Shown here piece by piece: positions 6,038-11,378 of a stretch of DNA of 13,825 nt. Both the position numbers and the translations under genes were made by a program. The DNA lies in contig CALBWN010000052.1 of assembly GCA_937974295.1 (NCBI GenBank), positions 1 through 13,825 on the forward strand. The letters are read 5' to 3'. The notes beneath the pieces are model-generated. The model was not told where the DNA came from, made no database searches, and saw only the letters and a program-made list of their open reading frames with translations. Position 1 is the first letter of the stretch. Each line of letters starts with the position of its first letter. Source of the stretch: an uncultured Candidatus Saccharibacteria bacterium. GTDB lineage: Bacteria; Patescibacteriota; Saccharimonadia; Saccharimonadales; Saccharimonadaceae.

Positions 6038-6673
6038 ATGGCAAACAAACAGCAAGTCAAGCGCTCGATGAAGCGGCTCCGGCGCATCAAGATGTGGCAC
6101 TTGGTGCTACTGCTTATGGTGCTGCTCGTGCTGTCTGCCACTTTTTTGCGGCTCAATAATGTGGGGATGACCGAGCGGCGGCGGGCAGTTCTCTCGGCAG
6201 ATAAGGCGGGCAATATGGAGCAGATCCGCCAGCGCATTGCTGACCTCCAGCAGTACTCCTCTGCCCATATGAATGCCGATACTGGCCCAATCTACCTACA
6301 AGAGCAGTACAATCGCGACGCCAAGGCTGCGCTCAACGCCTCGATCAGCACCGCCAACCGCGCTGGCCAAACCGCCAACGCCAAGGCTGATGCAGTGTGT
6401 AAGCCACGCTTCCACAGCTGGTCGATCGACTACGTACGTTGCGTTTATGAGGAGCTCGGCAAGCTCAGCAGTACCAATGCTGGCCTCCAAACTGCCAAAA
6501 TGCCCGACACCAGCCTCTACCACTACAACTTCAGCGCACCACTATGGTCGCCCGACTTTGCTGGCTGGACGATTCTCCTTACTGGCGTGGTCATCTCAGC
6601 CATTCTTGGGCGTATCGTGGGGATGATTATCCTGCGTATCATGCTGCGCATTCAGTATCGAGCAGCGAAATAA
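6038..6673 (+). CDS. Conserved-looking membrane protein with two transmembrane spans, function unknown
   Basis: I do not recognise this 211-residue protein. It begins with a strongly basic cytoplasmic stretch (residues 1-19, MANKQQVKRSMKRLRR...), then a first membrane span (about 20-38). A long external region of about 135 residues follows, with a charged helical part (45-75, EQIRQRIADLQQY) and an Ala/Asn-rich part (92-120). A second span lies at about 177-200, with a short basic tail. Two cysteines (121 and 135) in the external region could form a disulfide. Positive charges at both ends predict both termini inside. ATG 6038 is preferred over an in-frame GTG at 6014 because it precedes the basic N-terminus directly and AGGG lies 9 bases upstream. 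It has its own extended -10 promoter and is divergent from murC. Confidence 0.8.
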   Translation: MANKQQVKRSMKRLRRIKMWHLVLLLMVLLVLSATFLRLNNVGMTERRRAVLSADKAGNMEQIRQRIADLQQYSSAHMNADTGPIYLQEQYNRDAKAALNASISTANRAGQTANAKADAVCKPRFHSWSIDYVRCVYEELGKLSSTNAGLQTAKMPDTSLYHYNFSAPLWSPDFAGWTILLTGVVISAILGRIVGMIILRIMLRIQYRAAK

Positions 6674-6735
6674 ATAGCTAAAAAATAAAAAATCACAACA
6701 TAATTTACAACACGCACAACACACATGATGGCCTT

Positions 6736-6771
6736 GAGCGAGCGTTCGCTAGACGCTCCATAAAATTTATG
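6736..6771. repeat. Hairpin-forming sequence and adjacent 13-base palindrome
   Basis: GAGCG (6736-6740) pairs with CGCTC (6754-6758), with AGCG/CGCT (6741-6744/6747-6750) nested inside, and the perfect palindrome CATAAA-A-TTTATG (6759-6771) follows at once. It lies 63 bases after the stop of the membrane-protein gene. It lacks a U-tract, so it is not a standard terminator; it could stabilise the 3' end of that mRNA. The rest of 6674-6891 is AT-rich and shows nothing else I can support. Confidence 0.35.
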
Positions 6772-6891
6772 CTTGACCCCTGTTTATCGTACAAAAATAG
6801 TACCAACATCTATCATACACAATAACCACAAGCGAAAAGCAAAATCGCGCGTCTATGGTCGCCATCTCTGTAAAAAATCGCTGCCAAAGTG

Positions 6892-6920
6892 TTGACATCC
6901 ATTTTGTGAGCATGTAGGCT
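6892..6920 (+). promoter_or_regulatory. Promoter of the 82-residue basic protein gene
   Basis: Consensus TTGACA (6892-6897) is followed after 17 bases by TAGGCT (6915-6920, 4 of 6 matches to TATAAT). Transcription should begin near 6927, giving a leader of about 25 bases that contains the AGGAGG Shine-Dalgarno at 6940-6945. Confidence 0.6.
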
Positions 6921-6951
6921 AGGTTTTGTAAGATCAAATAGGAGGAGCACT

Positions 6952-7200
6952 ATGGCTTACGAATATACTAGTTCGAATGGTACTACATACTACTTGCACA
7001 CGCAAAAAGATGCGGTATTGCGCGGTGGCGTAAAGCGGACGATTTACTACTTTTGCAAATCACCAAACAACGGCAAGGGTGAGCCGTGTGACATGCCTGA
7101 GGGCTACTATGTGAAGGAGCACTCACGCAATAAATTCCCCTTTGCTGCCAAGAAAGACGCGGCAAAGCCCACCAAAAAGGCTGCTAAAGCAACCAAATAA
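6952..7200 (+). CDS. Small basic protein with Lys/Ala-rich tail, function unknown
   Basis: An 82-residue protein in two parts. Residues 1-66 form a compact-looking core rich in Tyr and Gly, with the pattern YxLHTQKDAVLRGG...RTIYYF...MPEGYYVKE. Small bacterial proteins with an RGG-x-QTIYFF-x-PxGYxV core are known to me as uncharacterised conserved proteins, and this resembles them; the match is from memory. Cys35 and Cys46 may be a metal or disulfide pair. Residues 67-82 are almost only Lys, Ala, Pro and Thr, a histone-like disordered tail that could contact nucleic acid. The unit is complete: consensus -35, AGGAGG 6 bases before the ATG, and an intrinsic terminator 20 bases after the stop. 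This predicts strong monocistronic expression. No biochemical role can be assigned. Confidence 0.82.
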   Translation: MAYEYTSSNGTTYYLHTQKDAVLRGGVKRTIYYFCKSPNNGKGEPCDMPEGYYVKEHSRNKFPFAAKKDAAKPTKKAAKATK

Positions 7201-7220
7201 CCCGGACACGTGTATATGAA

Positions 7221-7254
7221 AAAAAGACCTTTCTGTTACAGAAGGGTCTTTTTT
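7221..7254 (+). terminator. Intrinsic terminator after the 82-residue protein gene
   Basis: GACCTTTCTG (7226-7235) pairs with CAGAAGGGTC (7239-7248), 10 pairs with one G-U and a TTA loop, extended by A-runs pairing with the following T-run (7249-7254). It is a strong Rho-independent terminator placed 20 bases after the stop codon. Confidence 0.9.
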
Positions 7255-7258
7255 GTTG

Positions 7259-7344
7259 AACTTAGTGTAAGAGAGGGCTGCAAAGCAAGTGGAGTATGAG
7301 ATGAAGTAAGCCGCGAGCCTATACCGCATGACGATAACTAAGTT
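7259..7344. other. Gene-free stretch 7255-7546 with a long-range inverted repeat
   Basis: AACTTAGT (7259-7266) and ACTAAGTT (7337-7344) are perfect 8-base inverted repeats 70 bases apart. Further on, GAGCGC/GCGCTC (near 7377-7395) and GTTG-TTCG-CAAC (near 7427-7438) can form small hairpins. No open reading frame with a start signal and no known RNA family is recognisable between the terminator at 7254 and the tRNA terminator at 7547. A small RNA is possible but unsupported. Confidence 0.25.
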
Positions 7345-7546
7345 TGTATAGAGAGGCACGCTCTCGCACCACTCAGAGCGCTAGAGAGCGGCGCTCAGCG
7401 TGAGCTGCGGGGTTTTCTCGTTTTGCGTTGTTCGCAACAAGAGAGGTATGAGAGGAGGTGTGAGCAAGGCAAAGACACTTGTAGAACTGGATGCTGGTGG
7501 CGCTGCGTACCGAGAGGTAAATAATTTTATACCGTTTGCATATACT

Positions 7547-7570
7547 AAAAACACGCCACTATGGGCGTGC
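7547..7570 (-). terminator. Intrinsic terminator of tRNA-Ile2
   Basis: On the minus strand CACGCC (7569-7564) pairs with GGCGTG (7557-7552) over a 6-base loop, followed by TTTTT (7551-7547). It begins 20 bases after the tRNA 3' end, as expected for a single-tRNA transcript. Confidence 0.8.
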
Positions 7571-7588
7571 TATGACTAATCTTTGCAA

Positions 7589-7664
7589 TGGTGGGGGCGG
7601 CTGGACTTGAACCAGCGGCCAACAGGTTATGAGCCCGCTGCTCTGACCACTGAGCTACGCCCCC
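7589..7664 (-). tRNA. tRNA-Ile2 (CAU anticodon, lysidine-modified); elongator tRNA-Met possible
   Basis: A full 76-base cloverleaf with encoded CCA: acceptor GGGGGCG/CGCCCCC, discriminator A, D-stem GCTC/GAGC, anticodon loop CTCATAA (anticodon CAU), T-stem GCTGG/CCAGC with loop TTCAAGT. The stretch TAGCTCAGTGGTCAGAGCA and the TTGGCC-GCTGG-TTCAAGT-CCAGC half closely resemble, from memory, Escherichia coli tRNA-Ile2, whose C34 becomes lysidine by TilS so that it reads AUA. tilS lies 4.3 kb away. The other elongator-type CAU tRNA at 9782-9858 resembles tRNA-Met, which supports the split. The anticodon stem has two G-U pairs (27-43 and 29-41). A search program without a lysidine model would call this tRNA-Met. 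Confidence 0.72.
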
Positions 7665-7679
7665 AGATCCACTTGCCAC

Positions 7680-7685
7680 ATTATA
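7680..7685 (-). promoter_or_regulatory. -10 box TATAAT of the tRNA-Ile2 gene
   Basis: Perfect TATAAT on the minus strand, 15 bases upstream of the first tRNA base, so the 5' leader is about 8-9 bases. The -35 is poor. The box lies between the tRNA and the end of the 210-residue protein gene upstream on the same strand, so the tRNA has its own promoter. Confidence 0.55.
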
Positions 7686-7711
7686 CCGTATTGTTGGTGT
7701 ATATGCTACTA

Positions 7712-8344
7712 CTAGTCGAGCTTGCTAAGGCTCTTGATGGCTCCGCCAGCGGCAGCGGTACGCGAATCAACGTCTTCTGGTTCTTCTTGCCGTGGTCTAT
7801 TTCTACGCTGAGCGGCGGTTTGGGATGGGTGAGTGGCTCGTGCTGTTTCTTTCACTTCGCGGCGGATACGCATACGCTCCAGGACAATCTGATCGAACTG
7901 CGCATCACGGTTGGTGTATGCCTGGGCATATTGCTCTGGTGTCATCCCGAGTGACTCTGCAATAGCAATGTCAAGATTATACCAGGCTGCGGCACGCTTC
8001 TCTTTGAGTGCTTTGCTTCGTGGGTGCTGTGCAACCTGATGATCGTAGCTATTGATGATTCTTTGGAGAGCGTAGAGGTCTTCGCGTGTTGGCTGAGTGG
8101 ACTGCTCACAAGGTGAGGGTGTCTCAGCCTGTGCTTGGGGTAGGGCGCCTGGTGCGTGAGAAGATGCTGGCAATCCATCGTCCTCTAAGTCGGCTAAGAG
8201 ATCACCTTGCTTGCCATTTTTTTGTAGCGATAACGCTGCACGCGCAAATGTTGCAGCGGTGAATTCTATCACCGTTTTTGGTGGCGTTGAAGATTCTAGG
8301 CCGCGTTGTCGAGCAGCCTCTTGAGAGGGTTGTTTGTATGTCAT
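7712..8344 (-). CDS. Hypothetical soluble protein, charged and repeat-poor, function unknown
   Basis: A 210-residue protein I do not recognise. Residues 1-85 are low in structure (Pro, Gln, Ser, Ala; PPKTVIEFTAATFARAALSL at 21-40 is the only likely helix). Residues about 86-170 are predicted helical: REDLYALQRIINSYDHQVAQH, KALKEKRAAAWYNLDIAIAESLGMTPEQYAQAY, then DQIVLERMRIRREVKE. The end (171-210) is Arg/Gln/Glu-rich and probably disordered. There is no signal peptide or membrane span. ATG 8344 is chosen because a near-consensus promoter sits 10-38 bases upstream; the ORF remains open to 8968 but that part is the antisense of the DivIC-like gene. No Shine-Dalgarno is visible in the very short leader. 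The gene is divergent from the DivIC-like gene and upstream of tRNA-Ile2. Confidence 0.75.
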   Translation of the reverse strand: MTYKQPSQEAARQRGLESSTPPKTVIEFTAATFARAALSLQKNGKQGDLLADLEDDGLPASSHAPGALPQAQAETPSPCEQSTQPTREDLYALQRIINSYDHQVAQHPRSKALKEKRAAAWYNLDIAIAESLGMTPEQYAQAYTNRDAQFDQIVLERMRIRREVKETARATHPSQTAAQRRNRPRQEEPEDVDSRTAAAGGAIKSLSKLD

Positions 8345-8353
8345 CTTGCATTG

Positions 8354-8382
8354 GTTATAGCACAGAGGTCGACACCTGGCAA
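8354..8382 (-). promoter_or_regulatory. Promoter of the 210-residue protein gene
   Basis: On the minus strand TTGCCA (8382-8377, 5 of 6) is followed after 17 bases by TATAAC (8359-8354, 5 of 6), with TGC before the hexamer making an extended -10. Nine bases separate it from ATG 8344, so the leader is only about 2-3 bases. This is one of the best promoters in the window. Confidence 0.7.
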
Positions 8383-8468
8383 GTCTATGAGCGATTTTTG
8401 ACAAAAAATGTGGTGTACAGCGTGTTTTTTGCTGGCCGCAACTTTTGCAGTAACTGCGCGGTCTACGA

Positions 8469-8474
8469 TATAAT
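8469..8474 (+). promoter_or_regulatory. -10 box TATAAT of the DivIC-like gene
   Basis: Perfect TATAAT ending 8 bases before ATG 8483, so the leader would be 1-2 bases. A possible -35, TTGCAG (8445-8450), is 18 bases upstream. No Shine-Dalgarno is present. Confidence 0.6.
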
Positions 8475-8482
8475 AGAAGCCT

Positions 8483-8941
8483 ATGAAGTTTGTGTTCAGC
8501 GACACTACCAAGCGCCATATCATCTACAAGATCAAGCATGATTATCTCCAGCTCAATACCGTTGTGCTGGCGCTTGCGCTCGTGATTGCGACGTATCTTG
8601 CCTGGCAATCGGTGGCGCGCCTCCAGCAAAACTACACGCAGCAGCGCGAGCTGGAGACGAAACGGCGGCAGCTTGTCCTTACCGAGCTTGAGACGCAAAC
8701 GCTGCAATACCAAAAGAACTTCCGCGAGAGTGACGAGTACAAAGAGCTTGCTGCCCGCGAGAAGCTTGGCTTGGTGGCGCCTGGCGAGAAGGTGATTGTG
8801 CTGCCCAAGAACAGCCCCGAGGCGCACGACCCACCAACCGATAAGCCTACCAACCCCGATACACAGAGTAGCAACTTCGAGCAGTGGGTGACCTTCCTCT
8901 TTGGTGGTGCAGCTGAGCAGGCCCAGCAAAAGGATAAATAA
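8483..8941 (+). CDS. DivIC/FtsB-like septum formation protein
   Basis: Bitopic division protein of the FtsB/DivIC type, which pairs with FtsL and FtsQ/DivIB to activate septal peptidoglycan synthesis. The 152-residue protein has a short basic cytoplasmic N-terminus, one membrane span (about 25-42, NTVVLALALVIATYLAW), a coiled coil (about 43-82, ARLQQNYTQQRELETKRRQL...LETQTLQYQ) and the family's closing motif YKELAAREKLGLVAPGEKVIVLP (86-108). This matches the ARE-x-LG-x-V-x-PGE-x-V segment of DivIC proteins. The remaining 40 residues are Pro/Asp/Asn-rich and end in a short hydrophobic patch (EQWVTFLFGGAAEQ). It is leaderless or nearly so. tRNA-fMet follows after 83 bases with its own promoter. 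The topology and motif are clear; whether it acts as FtsB, DivIC or FtsL is not decided by sequence. Confidence 0.85.
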   Translation: MKFVFSDTTKRHIIYKIKHDYLQLNTVVLALALVIATYLAWQSVARLQQNYTQQRELETKRRQLVLTELETQTLQYQKNFRESDEYKELAAREKLGLVAPGEKVIVLPKNSPEAHDPPTDKPTNPDTQSSNFEQWVTFLFGGAAEQAQQKDK

Positions 8942-8983
8942 CAAGCGGGGGAGCGGAAATATTGACATTCAGGTGTTAAATCC

Positions 8984-9013
8984 TTGACAATCGGCATTCA
9001 TCGCTGGTAGAAT
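8984..9013 (+). promoter_or_regulatory. Promoter of the tRNA-fMet gene
   Basis: Consensus TTGACA (8984-8989), an 18-base spacer and TAGAAT (9008-9013, 5 of 6). The start point should be near 9020, about 5 bases before the tRNA. A second TTGACA at 8962-8967 has no partner -10 at a suitable distance. Confidence 0.75.
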
Positions 9014-9024
9014 AAGAAGTGTAA

Positions 9025-9103
<79 letters not shown>

Positions 9104-9109
9104 GGTAAG

Positions 9110-9134
9110 AACCCTACCACACGGTAGGGTTTTT
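9110..9134 (+). terminator. Intrinsic terminator of tRNA-fMet
   Basis: AACCCTACC (9110-9118) pairs perfectly with GGTAGGGTT (9123-9131) over an ACAC loop and runs into TTTTT. It lies 7 bases after the tRNA. Confidence 0.9.
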
Positions 9135-9193
9135 GCTTTGGATTATCTTGGGTGGGTAGAGAAGAATAAGTCTAGCCTTTATCTTAGCACACC

Positions 9194-9332
9194 ATTAGTC
9201 CTGCTACCACTGATGTTTAGCAGTGTGCCATAAGTGCTATGCGAGTTGGTGGAGTCTCACCTCAGGCATGAACCAGTGAGCGCTGTTCACCTGCCCTAGA
9301 ATGGTGAGGGATACCGAGATAGCAGGGATAAT
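9194..9332 (+). ncRNA. Candidate structured non-coding RNA, family unknown
   Basis: ATTAGTCCTGCTA (9194-9206) can pair with TAGCAGGGATAAT (9320-9332): 12 of 13 positions pair, including one G-U, closing a 113-base interior. Inside, CACTG/CAGTG (9208-9212/9221-9225), ATGC...GCAT (9239-9242/9267-9270) enclosing GGTG/CACC, and GTGA/TCAC arms near 9277-9290 can form stems. TAGCAG also occurs at 9218-9223, so the left arm could pair locally instead, giving two exclusive folds. No ORF with start signals covers it. I do not recognise SRP RNA, 6S RNA, tmRNA or RNase P features. The strand is assumed; a clear promoter and terminator are not visible. It fills most of the 330 bases between the fMet terminator and the 38-codon gene, the rest of which shows nothing. 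Confidence 0.4.
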
Positions 9333-9362
9333 TAAGAAAAACTAAAATAAGAAACAATTTGT

Positions 9363-9391
9363 TTGCATTTTGTTCGTATATATGCTAGGAT
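9363..9391 (+). promoter_or_regulatory. Probable promoter of the 38-codon mini-gene
   Basis: TTGCAT (9363-9368), a 17-base spacer and TAGGAT (9386-9391) preceded by TGC, an extended -10. GATAAT (9412-9417) is an alternative -10. Either gives a leader before ATG 9433. Individual matches to consensus are moderate. Confidence 0.4.
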
Positions 9392-9432
9392 CGAGGTAGG
9401 TCGATAATGACAACACAAAAAAGAGGGTAGAT

Positions 9433-9549
9433 ATGCGAAAAAAGACGAAAGAAACCATACTCGCCACCTGGAATCGGTCGCGTAGTATGGCAGAGCTGCG
9501 GGCATTCATTGCCGCGCGCCACAGCAAATTAGCAGAGGTAGAGCTCTAA
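9433..9549 (+). CDS. Possible 38-residue peptide, function unknown
   Basis: A short reading frame, ATG 9433 to TAA 9549, encoding a basic peptide: MRKKTKETILATWNRSRS, then SMAELRAFIAARHSKLAEVEL, the latter a likely amphipathic helix. GAGGG lies about 5 bases upstream of the ATG as a possible Shine-Dalgarno. A probable promoter lies at 9363-9391 and a hairpin with a T-run begins 8 bases after the stop. The compact promoter-ORF-terminator layout argues for a real transcript; whether it acts as a peptide gene or a small RNA is open. The peptide has no membrane span and no known motif that I can see. Confidence 0.5.
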   Translation: MRKKTKETILATWNRSRSMAELRAFIAARHSKLAEVEL

Positions 9550-9556
9550 ACGATCG

Positions 9557-9590
9557 AAAGCACCTTGGGCGATGTACCTGAGGTGCTTTT
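9557..9590 (+). terminator. Intrinsic terminator after the 38-codon mini-gene
   Basis: AAAGCACCT (9557-9565) pairs perfectly with AGGTGCTTT (9581-9589) over a 15-base loop, ending in a short TTTT run. It begins 8 bases after the TAA. Confidence 0.7.
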
Positions 9591-9682
9591 GATTATAGGG
9601 GATGATGTATACGATGTGTGATTTGGCACTCCACGCTTCATCGCTCTCTATCCTCGCATGCTTTTTGTCTCGATCCCAAGAC

Positions 9683-9705
9683 TGAATACTTCTTTATAGT
9701 ATTCA
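9683..9705. repeat. Inverted repeat TGAATACT-N7-AGTATTCA
   Basis: TGAATACT (9683-9690) and AGTATTCA (9698-9705) are perfect 8-base inverted repeats with a 7-base spacer, in the gene-free stretch between the mini-gene terminator and the tRNA-Met terminator. There is no clear U-tract on either strand. Role unknown. Confidence 0.35.
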
Positions 9706-9738
9706 CTTATACACTGGAGCCAGATAGCGATTATAAGC

Positions 9739-9771
9739 AAAAAATAAAGCGGCGCACCTATCGCACGCCGC
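9739..9771 (-). terminator. Intrinsic terminator of tRNA-Met
   Basis: On the minus strand GCGGCGTGC (9771-9763) pairs with GTGCGCCGC (9757-9749), 9 pairs with two G-U, loop GATAG, followed by TTTATTTTTT (9748-9739). It starts 11 bases after the tRNA 3' end. Confidence 0.85.
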
Positions 9772-9781
9772 CTATCATATC

Positions 9782-9858
9782 TGGTAGCACCGACTGGGAT
9801 CGAACCAGTGACCTCAGGCTTATGAGTCCTGCGCTCTAACCGGCTGAGCTACGGTGCC
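9782..9858 (-). tRNA. Elongator tRNA-Met (CAU)
   Basis: Cloverleaf of 77 bases with encoded CCA: acceptor GGCACCG/CGGTGCT, discriminator A, D-arm GCTC-AGCCGGTTA-GAGC, anticodon loop CTCATAA, variable loop AGGTC, T-arm ACTGG-TTCGATC-CCAGT. The terminal G1-U72 pair, AGGTC loop and TTCGATC loop are like, from memory, the Bacillus elongator tRNA-Met. It lacks the C1-A72 mismatch, so it is not the initiator. The anticodon stem CAGGA/GCCTG has an A31-G39 mismatch next to the loop, which is unusual. tRNA-Ile2 is the alternative, but the gene at 7589-7664 fits that better. Confidence 0.82.
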
Positions 9859-9869
9859 AAACATGACGC

Positions 9870-9878
9870 ATTATAGCA
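9870..9878 (-). promoter_or_regulatory. Extended -10 promoter (TGCTATAAT) of tRNA-Met
   Basis: On the minus strand TGC followed by the perfect hexamer TATAAT (9875-9870) lies 11 bases before the tRNA 5' end. It is back to back with the flavoprotein promoter at 9942-9950. Confidence 0.65.
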
Positions 9879-9941
9879 GAGAATTGGCAAGAAGGCTAGG
9901 GCTCGGGTGAGTGTTTTGGCGTTCTTTTTTGCCCAGGCCAG

Positions 9942-9950
9942 TGGTATAAT
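9942..9950 (+). promoter_or_regulatory. Extended -10 promoter (TGGTATAAT) of the flavoprotein gene
   Basis: TGG followed by perfect TATAAT (9945-9950). The -35 is not clear. Transcription should begin near 9957, giving a leader of about 33 bases that carries AAGGAG (9975-9980). Confidence 0.65.
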
Positions 9951-9989
9951 AGAGAAAACGCCCAATCAGGAGTTAAGGAGAACCACCAC

Positions 9990-11378
9990 ATGATACGACG
10001 ACCACGCTACGATTATGATTTGTTGGTGCTGGGTAGTGGTGCAGCTGGCAGTACTGCAGCGTTGGTGGCAGCCCGGGCAGATAAGAAGGTGGGGCTGATT
10101 GAGGCAGACACCTTTGGTGGTGAAACACCCAATTGGGGTGATATCCCTGTCAAGACGCTGCTGGGCGTGGCACAGCTCTACAATCGTATCCAGCGGGGTC
10201 ACCAGTTTGGGCTCGATACATCGCGAGTTGATTTTGACTATCCGGCCATCCAGCACTGGAAAAACACAGTGGTAGAGCGGACTGGCGCGGGTGATAATGA
10301 GCACTATTATAATCAACAAGGGATTGACACATTCTATGGCAAGGGTATCTTGCGCGACCAGCACACCGTGACAATTGGTGATCATGAAGTAACGGCGGGG
10401 CATATCTTGATCGCAACAGGGGCGCATGTGACCCAGCCAGCGATTGCAGGTATCGAGACGATCGATTGGCTCACACCGCGTACTGCCCTCAAGCTGAGCC
10501 GCCCGCCACGTAGCCTATTGATCATTGGTGCGACGACGACGGCGATTGAGCTAGCGCATTTCTTTGCGACCTTTGGTAGTACGGTGTCGGTGGCAGAGCA
10601 GTCATCGCGCATTTTGCCGACTGAAGACGAGGAGGTCAGTGAGGCAGTGAGCAGCCTCCTGCAGCGCGACCAACCACTGTCGGTCCTAACGCAAACGACG
10701 ATTCGCTCCCTCATGCGTGGCCCAAGTGGCAACGTGATCGTCCAATATATCCGTGGTGGTATTGAGCGGACGATGGAGGTAGAGCGTGTCTTGGTGGCGA
10801 CCAAGCCAGAGCCCACTATCGATATTGGGCTGGATGATGCTGAGGTGACGTATTCGCCCGATGATGGTATTGAAGTGAACCAATTCTTCCAGACCAATGT
10901 GCGGCATATCTATGCGGCCGGCCATGTGCTGGGTAATGATGTGCCGACCCACACCGTCTTGAGCGAGGGGCGGCTGACGGCGCACAACATCCTCCACCCC
11001 AAGTCGCAAATGACGCTCGACTACGAGCTAGTGCCGCGCGCTACCTTTATCTATCCAGAGGTAGCTAGTGTGGGCTTTAATGAAGATGACTGTATTAAGC
11101 GCGATCTCAAGATCAACAAGGTGTTGGTGCCGCTCGGTATGATTGCTCGCAGCAATACAAGTGACTTCCGCGAGGGGTTCGTCAAGCTGATTAGCGACAA
11201 ACAAGGGGTATTGCTCGGCGGGACGATCGTTGCACCGCGGGCTAGTGAGCTCATCCAAGAGGTCACGCTCGCTATCAAGCACGACCTCACTGCTGAGCAG
11301 TTAGCAGAGCTCCCACACGTTTTCCTAACGTGGAGCGAGGCAGTGCGAACGGCGGCAAGTAAGCTGTCGCGCAAGTAG
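9990..11378 (+). CDS. Class I pyridine nucleotide-disulfide oxidoreductase homologue lacking the redox cysteines
   Basis: The 462-residue protein has the full fold of dihydrolipoamide dehydrogenase/mercuric reductase: N-terminal FAD site DLLVLGSGAAGSTAA (10-24) with Glu38, IATGAHVTQP (141-150), a second nucleotide domain (175-205) and a dimerisation domain (about 350-460). Key residues are changed. The GGTCxNxGCxPxK active site is GGETPNWGDIPVK (43-55), with Thr46 and Asp51 in place of the two cysteines. The NAD(P) GxGxxG is GATTTA (180-185). The FAD-contacting Asp of YAxGD is His312. The C-terminal HxHPTxxE reads HVFLTWSE (443-450), with Phe445 for the catalytic His and Glu450 kept. Soluble transhydrogenase SthA also lacks the disulfide but keeps its NAD(P) motif. 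FAD binding seems likely, disulfide reduction excluded. AAGGAG lies 9 bases before ATG 9990; the gene is monocistronic. Confidence 0.88.
   Translation: MIRRPRYDYDLLVLGSGAAGSTAALVAARADKKVGLIEADTFGGETPNWGDIPVKTLLGVAQLYNRIQRGHQFGLDTSRVDFDYPAIQHWKNTVVERTGAGDNEHYYNQQGIDTFYGKGILRDQHTVTIGDHEVTAGHILIATGAHVTQPAIAGIETIDWLTPRTALKLSRPPRSLLIIGATTTAIELAHFFATFGSTVSVAEQSSRILPTEDEEVSEAVSSLLQRDQPLSVLTQTTIRSLMRGPSGNVIVQYIRGGIERTMEVERVLVATKPEPTIDIGLDDAEVTYSPDDGIEVNQFFQTNVRHIYAAGHVLGNDVPTHTVLSEGRLTAHNILHPKSQMTLDYELVPRATFIYPEVASVGFNEDDCIKRDLKINKVLVPLGMIARSNTSDFREGFVKLISDKQGVLLGGTIVAPRASELIQEVTLAIKHDLTAEQLAELPHVFLTWSEAVRTAASKLSRK

Noticed and set aside
7123..7359. Minus-strand ORF of 78 codons
   Set aside because: It crosses a strong terminator and the 3' part of the 82-residue gene in antisense; no start signal.
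7583..7954. Plus-strand ORF of 123 codons
   Set aside because: It runs through the tRNA-Ile2 gene and antisense to the 210-residue gene, with no start signal or recognisable motif.
8345..8968. Upstream extension of the 210-residue minus-strand gene
   Set aside because: The frame is open, but it is the antisense of the DivIC-like gene and upstream of a near-consensus promoter.
9194..9332. SRP RNA, 6S RNA or tmRNA identity for the candidate RNA
   Set aside because: No GGAA-type SRP tetraloop region, no 6S central bubble pattern and no tRNA-like ends with a tag frame are visible.
9342..9527. Minus-strand ORF of 61 codons
   Set aside because: It is antisense to the 38-codon mini-gene, has no Shine-Dalgarno or promoter and resembles nothing.
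9618..9839. Plus-strand ORF of 73 codons
   Set aside because: It reads through the tRNA-Met terminator and into the tRNA gene in antisense.
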